DNA of 64,000 bases from contig JAJDBF010000038.1 of the NCBI GenBank assembly GCA_029261535.1, positions 62,001 to 126,000 of the forward strand. The letters run 5' to 3'. The notes under the pieces were generated by a model that was not told the DNA's origin, did no database searches, and saw only the letters and a list, made by a program, of their open reading frames with translations. Positions 8,397 through 16,282 of this stretch are shown here, piece after piece. The stretch comes from Nitrospinaceae bacterium (lineage in GTDB: Bacteria > Nitrospinota > Nitrospinia > Nitrospinales > Nitrospinaceae). The number at the start of each line of letters is the position of its first letter. The stretch's first letter is position 1. A program made the position numbers and the translations under genes.

Positions 8397-9495
8397 AGAT
8401 TCGGTGCAGTTTGTATTGTTGACCGCCAAGGCGTTTGATCGGTTCGACAATCGCCAGGTTGTCTTCCAGTAACCAGGATTGGTCGCACAGATTGATTTTA
8501 TTATCGACACCCCATTGATAGGTCCGGCGGTATAAAACCACATCAATGCCGAGCCGCCGAAATTTATTTTTTACACCAAGGGTCAAAGTTCGGATGGCAT
8601 CGGCTTTCTTTCTTCCAAACAGCAAGTGTCGGAAACCAAACGGCAACAGACGTCCTTTGATTTTTTTCAGAGTCTGATTGAAATCGGGAAGTGATAATGA
8701 AAACCCGGCAGGTTCTCCGTTCACTTCTGCGATGAAACAGAGTTCCGGGATGAGGATGGCTTTCATCTCGCTGGCCGAGAACCAGAATTCTTCACGCGTC
8801 ATGGGAACGAAACCCCAGTTTTTACTCCAGGCATCGTTGTAGACATCCCAGATGATTTCCAGTTCTTTGTCGAATTGATCGGCGCGTAGAGAGCGAATGG
8901 TGAACCGTCCGCGTTTCAATAATTTTTCTTCGGCCCGCACCATGTAGTCCGGAGTGCATATGGGAAGCAGTCCCAGGTTGAGCAGGTCTTTGGCTTTTGC
9001 GAGGCCCCACTGTTCCAACAAGCTTACGTAGTAGGCAGGATTGTAAGTGATGCCAAGTACGGGCGGTGAATCGAACCCTTCCACCAACAGCCCGCACTCG
9101 TGGTTGGAAGAAAGGTTCATCGGGCCGCGCATGACTTTCAGCTTCCTTACCTGGCACCAGTTTTGAACGGTATTGAGGAGCGAGCTTGCAGCATCGTAAT
9201 CATTGATGCATTCGAACAGGCCAAAGCAACCCACACGTTCATCGTGGAAATTATTGGAAGTGTGATCGAGAACTGCGGAAATCCGACCTGCTGTTTGACC
9301 GTGGGCATCCGTCAAAATAAAATGATCGACTTCCGCGTGATCGAAAAACGGATTGCGTGCGGGGTCAAGAAATTTGCGCCGCTCGAATTCCAGCGGATAA
9401 ATATAGTAGGGATCGTTTCTGTATATCTGGTGAGGAACTCTTAGAAATCGAGTGAGGTCGGCGGGAGTGGATACTTTTGAAACCTCCCAACCCAT
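8371..9495 (-). CDS. bcerS: GNAT-fold N-acyltransferase, candidate bacterial ceramide synthase (bCerS)
   Basis: A 374-residue protein of the GNAT N-acyltransferase superfamily. Its N-terminal half has the typical FLRVPHQIYRNDPYY and NPFFDHAEV blocks, then a GLFECINDYDAA segment. The C-terminal half has a second GNAT-like domain with TLGVKNKFRRLGIDVVLYR in the acyl-CoA binding position. This large two-domain type is the one reported as bacterial ceramide synthase in Caulobacter, which N-acylates the sphingoid base. It starts 3 bases after the spt stop and overlaps cerR by 26 bases. Inference rests on family resemblance plus this tight linkage; a generic N-acetyltransferase is the alternative. 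Confidence 0.7.
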   Translation of the reverse strand: MGWEVSKVSTPADLTRFLRVPHQIYRNDPYYIYPLEFERRKFLDPARNPFFDHAEVDHFILTDAHGQTAGRISAVLDHTSNNFHDERVGCFGLFECINDYDAASSLLNTVQNWCQVRKLKVMRGPMNLSSNHECGLLVEGFDSPPVLGITYNPAYYVSLLEQWGLAKAKDLLNLGLLPICTPDYMVRAEEKLLKRGRFTIRSLRADQFDKELEIIWDVYNDAWSKNWGFVPMTREEFWFSASEMKAILIPELCFIAEVNGEPAGFSLSLPDFNQTLKKIKGRLLPFGFRHLLFGRKKADAIRTLTLGVKNKFRRLGIDVVLYRRTYQWGVDNKINLCDQSWLLEDNLAIVEPIKRLGGQQYKLHRIYERRILES

Positions 9496-9498
9496 AAT

Positions 9499-10827
9499 CT
9501 ACTGGGCAATGATGCCGAGATCAGTCCCGATTTTTTTGAAGGTCGCGAGGATGTGGTCCAGTTCTTTGCGTGTATGGCAACTGGTGTAACTGCTACGGAT
9601 CATCGCATGAAACGGGGGCACCACCGGGGAAACCGCCACGCCGGCAAAAATACCGCTTTCAAACAGGAGCTTGTTGAAATAGAGCGTCAGCGTTTCGTCA
9701 CCGATCTTGATCGGGACAATGGGGACCTGATTGTTGTTGATCTGGAAACCCATATCAAAAAAACCTTTTTTGATGTACGCCGTGTTGTCTTGCAAGCGAC
9801 TGATGCGTTCGGGCTCGCTGATTAGAATTTCCAGTGCAGTGGTTACACCGGCGACAGAAGCCGGGGGCAGGGCGGCTGTGAAAATAAAGGCTGACGCCTT
9901 GTGCCGTATGTATTCGGTGATGCGTGCATTGCCACCGACAAACCCACCAATGGAACCAAGGCTCTTGGAAAAAGTGCCAACATACAAGTCGATCTCTTTT
10001 TCGAGATTGTAGTAGTGGGTGAGCCCTTGCCCACGATTGCCCATCACACCCAGTCCGTGCGCTTCGTCCACCATGACGTTCGCTTTGTAATCCTTGGCGA
10101 GCTTTACGATGCCGGGGAGGTTTGCCGTGTCCCCACTCATGCTGAAGACGCTGTCAGTGATGATCAGTTTGCCATCGACGTCCGAGTATTTTTTCAGCAG
10201 GTGCTCCAGATGATCCATGTCGTTGTGATGGTACCGAACGGTTTTTCCTGGAGCGACTGCACAGCCTTCGTAAATGCTGGAATGGTTTTCGCGGTCGGAA
10301 AAGGCGATATCCTGCCGACCGAGTAAACAGGCGATGGTGCCCTGATTGGCCTGATAGCCAGTGGACATGACGATACAGTCTTCCTGACCGATAAATTCCG
10401 ACAGCTCTTTTTCCAGAGTTTTATGCAGTGTCAAGGTGCCATTGAGGAACCGACTGCCGGTACAGCCTGATCCAAAATCGGTCAAAGCCTGCTGGCTTGA
10501 TTTTATCACTCGGGCATCATGCGTGAGGCCCAGATAATTATTAGTAGAAACGGTGATCAGGTCTTTCCCGTCAATCGTGACCCGTGCGCCGTTCATCGCT
10601 TCAATGACTTTGAAGAAGGGATAGATGTCCAGTTTTTTTACTTGATTGGGCGCATCATAGTTAAAACATTTGGACAGAATCCCATCGCCCTTGTTGTTGG
10701 TTGTGCGCAGATGGGCACTCTGAAAATCAAATTTCTCCTTGAGCACGGAGATGATTTTATTTTTACGTTGATGAGGTGGGATGTTCTGAAGGGCTTCTTC
10801 TGCAAGGGGAAGATGTTTGGAATCCAC
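9499..10827 (-). CDS. spt: Serine palmitoyltransferase-like alpha-oxoamine synthase
   Basis: A PLP-dependent enzyme that would condense serine with an acyl thioester to 3-ketosphinganine. Family features are STNNYLGL, SGCTGSRFLNG, HSSIYEGC, the PLP Asp/His pair in VDEAHGLG, and the Schiff-base lysine in GTFSKSLGS (K288 from the chosen start). I choose the GTG at 10827, preceded by AGGGAG, giving 442 residues. The frame stays open to an ATG at 10953, but that adds about 40 low-complexity Arg/Ser-rich residues. About 50 residues precede the usual SPT/KBL/BioF core, which is a modest extension. No bioF partner genes adjoin it. Linkage with bCerS and CerR homologues favours SPT over glycine C-acetyltransferase or BioF. 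Confidence 0.78.
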   Translation of the reverse strand: MDSKHLPLAEEALQNIPPHQRKNKIISVLKEKFDFQSAHLRTTNNKGDGILSKCFNYDAPNQVKKLDIYPFFKVIEAMNGARVTIDGKDLITVSTNNYLGLTHDARVIKSSQQALTDFGSGCTGSRFLNGTLTLHKTLEKELSEFIGQEDCIVMSTGYQANQGTIACLLGRQDIAFSDRENHSSIYEGCAVAPGKTVRYHHNDMDHLEHLLKKYSDVDGKLIITDSVFSMSGDTANLPGIVKLAKDYKANVMVDEAHGLGVMGNRGQGLTHYYNLEKEIDLYVGTFSKSLGSIGGFVGGNARITEYIRHKASAFIFTAALPPASVAGVTTALEILISEPERISRLQDNTAYIKKGFFDMGFQINNNQVPIVPIKIGDETLTLYFNKLLFESGIFAGVAVSPVVPPFHAMIRSSYTSCHTRKELDHILATFKKIGTDLGIIAQ

Positions 10828-11207
10828 GGCGACTGATAGCTCCCTGTTCGAATCCGAACGTTCTGTCGACCCAGAGTTTGATTGGGGTCGGAGTTGAATT
10901 CTGTTAGAAAAAATTTGGGAATGCCTTTCCCTCCACCCAGGGCAGGCTCTCAAAGACGGTCCTACCGTCCAAAGAGTGGCTGTAGGCTATCAAATCTATC
11001 TTGCTTTAGCAAGCCAAAAAAAACGCCAAACCCCTGATTTTATAATGACATGGAGTAGTTCCTTTGGTGAAAAACCAAGGGCTTCCAAAAAAATCAGGTT
11101 TATTTGACAATAAGAAATTATATTTCGATATGGACTGGGTCAGAGTTGATCTGCAAATGTGGGAGCGTCTGCTTGCTTTTGACAGACTCCTGATGTCAGC
11201 ACAGCAA
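10828..11207. other. Intergenic leader of the ceramide operon
   Basis: A gene-free stretch of 380 bases between the lipoprotein and spt. It contains a nested inverted-repeat region (see the terminator entry), a small hairpin CTTGC-TTTA-GCAAG at 11000-11013, and GACGG/CCGTC at about 10957-10972. A perfect -10 hexamer, TATAAT, lies on the minus strand at 11122-11117, but no matching -35 is seen 16-18 bases upstream. I therefore do not call a promoter. Confidence 0.45.
11016..11098 (-). terminator. Candidate terminator after the lipoprotein gene
   Basis: On the minus strand, CCTGATTTT (11098-11090) pairs with AAAATCAGG (11041-11033). It encloses a second hairpin (about 11080-11061, CCTTGG...CCAAAGG with one bulge). 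Eight T residues follow at 11023-11016. The outer stem is long-range and ten bases separate it from the T run, so the call is tentative. If real, it separates the bioD-side genes from the ceramide operon. Confidence 0.4.
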
Positions 11208-11840
11208 TTATTCTTCGGGACTTAGAAACAGGTGGAGGGTCCGGTCCTCAAACATTTTTTGCAGGGTCAATGAGATGGCGTTATTAATAAACTGCTCGTT
11301 TTTGAATTCTCCAGTGAGGAGATTCTGCGATTTATCCTGATAGGTCTGATAGAGTTTTTTGAATTTTTTACCCGGTTTTTCCCCCTTGACCCCAAGGGCC
11401 GTTCTCAACCGTACCTTTTTTTTTGGGATTTTTAATTTTGGGTCCTCAAAATTTCTGAGCATCCGAAGATGGAGGACCTGGATTTCGAGCCGCCGGTCGG
11501 CTTGTTGATTGATGTCGACCGGTTTGAATCCCAAGGCTCTCAATCCCTTGCGCACCTGAATTTCGATGGGGTCGTCTACCGAACCTTTTGGGAAGATATT
11601 GACCTTGCCCAAAGGCCCGATCAGTGGAGTGTTGAGGCCAGCATCTTTTTCAAAAATAGCACGGCGCGTTCGTTTGTCGATCACATTGACGCTCACCCGG
11701 AGACCCTTCCCAATATCACTTTGCCTCAGGTACAACTCAGGATCGATCCGAACCCGGTGGTCCGTCGCGCAGGCAGAAACAAGACCTGCCAGAAGGAGGA
11801 AGATAGTAAGTTGAAGCCATTGAGAGGACTTGAAGGTCAT
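11208..11840 (-). CDS. YajG-like outer-membrane lipoprotein
   Basis: A 210-residue lipoprotein precursor. A hydrophobic stretch ends in the lipobox LVSAC (Cys24), which would be lipidated and retained or sorted by Lol. The body (RVSVNVIDKRTRRAIFEKDAG, then a hydrophobic-hydrophilic RKGLRALGFKPV) fits the YajG family, whose function is unknown. The C-terminus is rich in basic residues and ends in FLSPEE. It lies 24 bases after the thioredoxin-like gene on the same strand, so bioD, this pair and possibly spt share transcription. Confidence 0.7.
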   Translation of the reverse strand: MTFKSSQWLQLTIFLLLAGLVSACATDHRVRIDPELYLRQSDIGKGLRVSVNVIDKRTRRAIFEKDAGLNTPLIGPLGKVNIFPKGSVDDPIEIQVRKGLRALGFKPVDINQQADRRLEIQVLHLRMLRNFEDPKLKIPKKKVRLRTALGVKGEKPGKKFKKLYQTYQDKSQNLLTGEFKNEQFINNAISLTLQKMFEDRTLHLFLSPEE

Positions 11841-11864
11841 GGACGATAACTTAGCATGGATACT

Positions 11865-12491
11865 TTATTTTTTCAGCCGTCTTGTGCGCCAGACCAGAGC
11901 CCCGGCAAAGAGGAGTAGAATAAACCCGGACAACCTAAACCACCAGGCATCGGTGAGCGGCGCGGGCCTTTGCGGAGGAAGCTTCGGTGATTTTTCCGGG
12001 GGTGCCAGGAAGGCGGTCAGTTGCTGGCGGCAGTCTTTTAGCAGAGTGGTCAATTCGGCACCGGAGTTCTCCGGTTTATCGAATCCCTGTAACATCCCAC
12101 CGCAAAACATCAAGGTCGGAACTGCTCGGGAGGTTTCCCCAAGTGAGTCCACCATTTGGGTGAACAGTTTTTTATTTTCAGGGTATTGTGTGATTTCTTT
12201 TTGCTCAAGCATTATCCAGGGGTGACGCGCTTGCAGATCTTCAAGAAATGGTTTGGCGCGGCGACAATGCGGGCATTCCTTCGACCAGAAAAAGTATAGA
12301 TACAGGTTGATATCCCCCGTCGGTGTTTGTTCATACCATGGCCCTTTGCCCTTGAACAGGGTGTGCTCCGATTGCGCCCCTGTCACCGTTGGCCACAACA
12401 AGGCGAGAGCCATTGCCAACGTCGCGGAAAATAACCTGAGATTATTTTTGTTGGCAGGAAGAGGTGCAGGAAAATGTGAGTGAAGGGTCAT
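11865..12491 (-). CDS. Membrane-anchored periplasmic thioredoxin-like protein
   Basis: A 208-residue protein with an N-terminal hydrophobic signal (about 20-40, ending near GAQS). It has a thioredoxin-type FFWSKECPHCRRAKPF block with CPHC redox cysteines and a cis-Pro region AVPTLMFCGG. A C-terminal membrane helix is followed by positive residues (RTRRLKK). The CPHC pair matches the DsbA-like active-site dipeptide pattern (CPHC) more than thioredoxin (CGPC). The predicted topology places the redox domain outside the inner membrane. Its start overlaps the bioD stop by 4 bases. The substrate is unknown. Confidence 0.7.
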   Translation of the reverse strand: MTLHSHFPAPLPANKNNLRLFSATLAMALALLWPTVTGAQSEHTLFKGKGPWYEQTPTGDINLYLYFFWSKECPHCRRAKPFLEDLQARHPWIMLEQKEITQYPENKKLFTQMVDSLGETSRAVPTLMFCGGMLQGFDKPENSGAELTTLLKDCRQQLTAFLAPPEKSPKLPPQRPAPLTDAWWFRLSGFILLLFAGALVWRTRRLKK

Positions 12492-13201
12492 AGGCTCATC
12501 AGGGGTTGAAAATTTAAAGTACCACCCGTTTCTATTATGCGGGTCGGGCTGAGATTGTCCACCGTGGTTTCCTTGATAAAAGGAATTTCAGCCAACAGGG
12601 GAAGCCCTGTCCGCGCGCAAAGCAGGGTCGGTTGACTTTGTTCAATTGAAGACAAGGGAGCGGCAGAGGTTTTGTTGAACACGAGTCCGGCAATAGGCAA
12701 ACCACGCTGACGTGCCACTTCAATTGTCAGTAGCGTGTGGTTTTGCGTTCCCAAGCTGTAGCGAGTCACGAGAATCAAGGGCAGTTTTAATGTTAGCGCG
12801 AGATCTGCCACCACTTCATTTGATGTGAGAGGCACCATCAAGCCGCCGATGCCTTCGATTAGCATCCAGTCATGCCGACTTGCCAGAGCGCTGAAGGTGG
12901 CGATAATTTTTTCCAGATCAACCGCCCGGCCTTCGATCAACCCTGCCTGATAAGGCGAGGCAGGAGTTTTAAAGCGAAACGGACAGACCTCGTTGTCGTT
13001 ATCCTGACCGTCCGCGACCTCCATCAGAAAATGGGCATCGGAATTGGCCGCGGAAAAACATTCAGGGTCAACCCCGCATTCCACCGGTTTCATCACCCCG
13101 ACACGTTCTCCCTGGTCTTTCAACCATGAAAGAAGAATCGCGGTGACGACGGTTTTACCCACGCCGGTATCTGTCCCGGTAATAAAAAAACCTTTGCCCA
13201 T
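12488..13201 (-). CDS. bioD: ATP-dependent dethiobiotin synthetase
   Basis: Carboxylates 7,8-diaminopelargonate to dethiobiotin in the step after BioA. It has 237 residues from the chosen ATG, just before FFITGTDTGVGKT, the P-loop that opens BioD. An ATG ten codons upstream (13231) is less likely. VMKPVECG, the IEGIGGLMVPL Mg/ATP loop and the LVTRYSLGTQNH segment are all family features. The biotin genes are split here, with bioA at 2.4 kb on the other strand. Confidence 0.92.
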   Translation of the reverse strand: MGKGFFITGTDTGVGKTVVTAILLSWLKDQGERVGVMKPVECGVDPECFSAANSDAHFLMEVADGQDNDNEVCPFRFKTPASPYQAGLIEGRAVDLEKIIATFSALASRHDWMLIEGIGGLMVPLTSNEVVADLALTLKLPLILVTRYSLGTQNHTLLTIEVARQRGLPIAGLVFNKTSAAPLSSIEQSQPTLLCARTGLPLLAEIPFIKETTVDNLSPTRIIETGGTLNFQPLMSL

Positions 13202-13272
13202 ATTTCCCCGGTGGTTTGTTGACCCATTCATTGTAAGCAGGGTCTGGATAAATTGCCATGTGCTTTGGCAAT

Positions 13273-13302
13273 TTGTTGTGTGTGCAGAATGTTTGCTATA
13301 AT
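13273..13302 (+). promoter_or_regulatory. Sigma-70-type promoter with extended -10
   Basis: A -35-like TTGTTG at 13273-13278 is followed after 18 bases by a perfect TATAAT at 13297-13302, preceded by TGC (extended -10). It lies 31 bases before the ATG of the small gene at 13334 and points the same way. Confidence 0.5.
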
Positions 13303-13333
13303 TCAGTGTGTTGAATTTAATCAGGATATCGAT

Positions 13334-13627
13334 ATGAGCAAAGGAAATCTGGAAGTCACTTGCCCCTGTTGTGAGGCGAAACTGAAAATCGACAAAAAGA
13401 CCGGCGAAGTGCTTTGGAAAGAGGAGAAGGTAAAAGAACTCAAGTCACTTTCGGACATGGTCAAGGGTTATGAGAGTCATAAGGAAGAGAGCGAGGGGCA
13501 CTTTAACAAGCAGAACAGTTTGCAGAAAGAACGCTCTCGTTTGCTGGATGAAATGTTCAATGAAGCCCAGAAAAAAGTCGATAAAAATTCGATAGAAAAG
13601 CCCCTGCGTGATATGGACTTTGATTAA
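13334..13627 (+). CDS. Small coiled-coil protein with one zinc-ribbon half-site
   Basis: A 97-residue acidic/basic soluble protein. Residues 8-12 carry CPCC, half of a zinc ribbon (VTCPCCEAKLKID), followed by a KTGEVLW turn. The rest is highly charged and helical (heptad-like from about 35 to 85), which suggests a coiled coil. ATG 13334 is chosen because a good promoter lies just upstream and the longer frame adds unlikely residues. The stop overlaps the stop of the convergent metallo-hydrolase gene. I do not recognise a named family. Confidence 0.65.
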   Translation: MSKGNLEVTCPCCEAKLKIDKKTGEVLWKEEKVKELKSLSDMVKGYESHKEESEGHFNKQNSLQKERSRLLDEMFNEAQKKVDKNSIEKPLRDMDFD

Positions 13628-14400
13628 ATGGAATTCCCGCAGTTGATTTCCATTCCGTCATAAGCCAGCTCCACATTTTCCGGTAGTGTCGCGTTGACCG
13701 TTTCGTGGTCAAACTGATGATTGATGTGAGTGAGGTACGACCGCTTGGGCTTTAATTGCTCGATCACTTCAAGAGATTGACTCAGGCAAAAATGAGTGGG
13801 GTGGGCGTTGAACCCCAGGGCGTTGATGATGAGGACATCAAGTCCTTGTAACGCCTCTCTGGTTTTATCCGGGATACCACTACAGTCGGTGAGGTAGGCC
13901 ACGTTCTGCACCCTGAAACTTTTAATCATCATCCTGCCATGCTCGACATCGAGAGGCAGGATGGTGAGTCCACCGAGTTCAAGAGCTTCTCCGTTGATTT
14001 CAATCGGATCGACCTGAGACACGCCTCCGCCTTCCGCCTTTCCATTTGAAAAAATATATTGAAAACTACTTTTCAACTGAGCCAGTGTTTCCGCGCTGGC
14101 GTATAGAGGTGTCCTGGTTTTGTTGAAATAATTGAAGCATCTCAACTCGTCGATACCGTTGACATGGTCGGCATGATGATGCGTGTAAAGGACAGCGTCC
14201 AGTCGGGCGATTTTATTTGCCAGGCATTGCTGGCGCAGGTCGCTTGAGGTGTCGATGAGAAGATGATATTCCCCGTTGCGAATGAGGATGGAAGACCGCA
14301 AGCGTTTATTTTTCCAATGATCGGATTGGCAGACCGGGCAGGTGCAACAAAGAGAGGGTACGCCGGTGGATGTGCCGGTTCCTAGAAAAAGGATATTCAT
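13624..14400 (-). CDS. MBL-fold metallo-hydrolase, PhnP/Lactamase_B_2 type
   Basis: A 258-residue beta-lactamase-fold hydrolase. The N-terminal FLGTGTSTGVPS opens the PhnP-like group. A Cys pair follows (CCTCPVC), then the dinuclear metal motif YTHHHADHVNG, and more ligands later (DVEHG, YLTDCSG, HINHQFDH). This group includes cyclic phosphodiesterases such as PhnP and other phosphoesterases. The cysteines resemble PhnP's structural zinc site. No phn operon adjoins it, so the substrate is open. An alternative start five codons upstream exists (14415). Confidence 0.8.
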   Translation of the reverse strand: MNILFLGTGTSTGVPSLCCTCPVCQSDHWKNKRLRSSILIRNGEYHLLIDTSSDLRQQCLANKIARLDAVLYTHHHADHVNGIDELRCFNYFNKTRTPLYASAETLAQLKSSFQYIFSNGKAEGGGVSQVDPIEINGEALELGGLTILPLDVEHGRMMIKSFRVQNVAYLTDCSGIPDKTREALQGLDVLIINALGFNAHPTHFCLSQSLEVIEQLKPKRSYLTHINHQFDHETVNATLPENVELAYDGMEINCGNSI

Positions 14401-14752
14401 GAGTTTGGAATCCATGGGGCGTTTCGGCTGGGTTCAGCATGATGGGAACCCTTGCTTCCGTATTGTTCAATCCGGAAAAACAGCAGATGATAACCGCGCG
14501 GGGGGTCCATCATTTTTTGAAACTTTGGGCTTGAGATGCCATCTAAATGAATCTATGATTGTTGAATCCTGAACATTAAGCATTGTACGTAGGCCGGTAA
14601 ACCCTGTCAAGAAATGCCCACGTCAGGCACGATACAGGAAGATCTTCCCAAGTCGCGGGAATTCAAAAATCAGTCAAGCTGGGAGGCACCCCTCTTTATG
14701 GGCCGTCCCTTCTATACATTTTCTAATGATTTCAATCTTGAAGGAGTGAACA
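14401..14752. other. Intergenic region between metallo-hydrolase and peroxiredoxin genes
   Basis: No gene or clear RNA is seen in these 352 bases between divergent genes. The 3' end carries a good ribosome site (GAAGGAG) seven bases before the peroxiredoxin ATG. Promoters must lie here but I cannot place them firmly. Confidence 0.5.
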
Positions 14753-15340
14753 ATGCCAACGTTAGTTGCCAAACCTGCACCAGATTTTTCAGCTCAAGCG
14801 GTTATGCCTGATGGCAGTTTCAAGGAGCTTAAGCTGTCAGACTATAAAGGAAAGTATGTTGTCCTATTTTTCTATCCGCTGGATTTCACCTTTGTGTGCC
14901 CGACGGAAATTGTACAGTTTTCGGATCAGGTTGCGGATTTTGAATCACGCAATGCACAGGTGATCGGTGTTTCCATCGACAGTCACTTCACCCATCTGGC
15001 CTGGAGGAACACGGAACGCAAAAAAGGTGGTATCGGGCAAATCGATTATCCGCTGGTGGCGGATCTGGATAAAAATATCAGCCGGGCTTATGATGTTCTG
15101 ATGGACGGTGGCATCGCACTTCGCGGGTTGTTCCTGATCGATAAAGAGGGCATCGTTCAGCATCAGTTGATCAACAACCTGCCGCTCGGACGTAACATCG
15201 ACGAAGCGGTCCGCATGGTCGACAGCCTGCAACATTTTGAGAACAACGGTGAAGTTTGCCCGGCCAATTGGCAGAAGGGTAAAGATAGCATGAAGCCTGA
15301 TCCAAAAGGTTCGCTGGATTATTTTGAAAAAAATAATTAG
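14753..15340 (+). CDS. 2-Cys peroxiredoxin (AhpC/TSA family)
   Basis: A 195-residue typical 2-Cys peroxiredoxin that reduces hydrogen peroxide and organic peroxides. The peroxidatic Cys is in [10 protein letters not shown] (about residue 50), and the resolving Cys in GEVCPANW near 169. The length and the C-terminal YF-containing tail (SLDYFEKNN) fit the decamer-forming, overoxidation-sensitive type. The start is supported by GAAGGAG at proper spacing. It has its own terminator and seems monocistronic. No AhpF lies nearby; a thioredoxin or the AhpD-like gene at 39 kb could be partners. Confidence 0.93.
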   Translation: MPTLVAKPAPDFSAQAVMPDGSFKELKLSDYKGKYVVLFFYPLDFTFVCPTEIVQFSDQVADFESRNAQVIGVSIDSHFTHLAWRNTERKKGGIGQIDYPLVADLDKNISRAYDVLMDGGIALRGLFLIDKEGIVQHQLINNLPLGRNIDEAVRMVDSLQHFENNGEVCPANWQKGKDSMKPDPKGSLDYFEKNN

Positions 15341-15387
15341 TTCTCCAGTTTTAGATAAATGTTCATTTCCCTTTAACCAGGGTTGAG

Positions 15388-15414
15388 GCGGGGTCTTAGG
15401 GCCCCGCTTTTTTT
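15388..15414 (+). terminator. Rho-independent terminator after the peroxiredoxin gene
   Basis: A GCGGGG/CCCCGC stem (15388-15393 with 15402-15407) with an eight-base loop is followed directly by seven T residues. Confidence 0.88.
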
Positions 15415-15461
15415 CATCATGCATCTGCCGCTCAGGCAAGTGAATCTACCTTTTCAATTTT

Positions 15462-16220
15462 ATGATTCTTCTCACGAACGATGACGGTTTCACCGCTCCT
15501 GGCCTGCGCGCCGTGTGGGACGCTCTGTCCCCCGAATGCGAGGCGATCATCATCGCGCCCGAGACCGAACAAAGCGCAGTGGGTCACGCCATCACGCTGG
15601 CCACTCCCTTGAAGGTGAAAGAAATGAAAGAGGGGGACCGGCTTCTTGGTTACGCAGTTTCCGGAACGCCGGCGGATTGCGTTAAGATTGCCGTGACGGA
15701 ACTATTGCCAGAACCGCCGAAGCTGGTGATTTCCGGAATCAACCAGGGGAGCAATATGGGCTCGTGCGTGATTTACTCGGGCACCGTGTCAGCGGCGACG
15801 GAAGCGGCGATCATGGGCGTGCCTTCAATCGCCGTGTCTCTCAACTCCTGGGACAATAAAGATTTTAGCGTGTCAGCCGAATTCATCCGCAAAATTTATC
15901 GCCGTGTTCTGGAAAAGGGATTGCCGGAGGGTGTGGCGTTGAACATCAACGTCCCCGCTCTTCCGCACGATCAGATCAAGGGTGTTTCGGTCACACGGCA
16001 GGGTCAGTCGCGGGTAATCGAGGCGTTTGACAAACGGGTCGATCCGCGCAACAACACCTACTATTGGCTGGCCGGAGAAATGGTTTTCTCCGATGCGGAA
16101 GGCGGCACCGACTGCGAGGCAGTTGAAAACGGCTATATCTCCATCACACCGATACACTGTGATCTCACCCGCCACGATTTGCTGGACGACCTCGCTTCCT
16201 GGAATTTATCCTTCGAATAA
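15462..16220 (+). CDS. surE: 5'/3'-nucleotidase and exopolyphosphatase SurE
   Basis: A 252-residue SurE-family phosphatase that hydrolyses nucleoside monophosphates. The opening ILLTNDDG metal-binding motif (DD) is at residues 2-9, followed by APETEQSAVGHAIT, SGTPADC and the SGINQGSNMG loop that also binds the metal. It is full length for the family. It stands between two terminators and faces pnp. Confidence 0.93.
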   Translation: MILLTNDDGFTAPGLRAVWDALSPECEAIIIAPETEQSAVGHAITLATPLKVKEMKEGDRLLGYAVSGTPADCVKIAVTELLPEPPKLVISGINQGSNMGSCVIYSGTVSAATEAAIMGVPSIAVSLNSWDNKDFSVSAEFIRKIYRRVLEKGLPEGVALNINVPALPHDQIKGVSVTRQGQSRVIEAFDKRVDPRNNTYYWLAGEMVFSDAEGGTDCEAVENGYISITPIHCDLTRHDLLDDLASWNLSFE

Positions 16221-16254
16221 AAAAAAGCGCAGAGTCCGAAGACCCTGCGCCTTT
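16219..16254. terminator. Bidirectional terminator between surE and pnp
   Basis: A stem GCGCAG-A-GTC / GAC-C-CTGCGC (16227-16250) carries a CGAA tetraloop and one A/C mismatch. An A run precedes it and CTTT follows it. It can serve both converging genes, and is better for pnp because T residues follow on the minus strand. Confidence 0.82.
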
Positions 16255-16282
16255 AAATATTGAAGCTTTTAGAAACCGAACA

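Noticed and set aside
9499-10827. BioF (8-amino-7-oxononanoate synthase), tempting because bioA and bioD are nearby
   Set aside because: The gene is locked in an overlapping operon with bCerS-like and CerR-like genes and has an N-terminal extension. BioF is not fully excluded without a tree, but SPT fits the context better.
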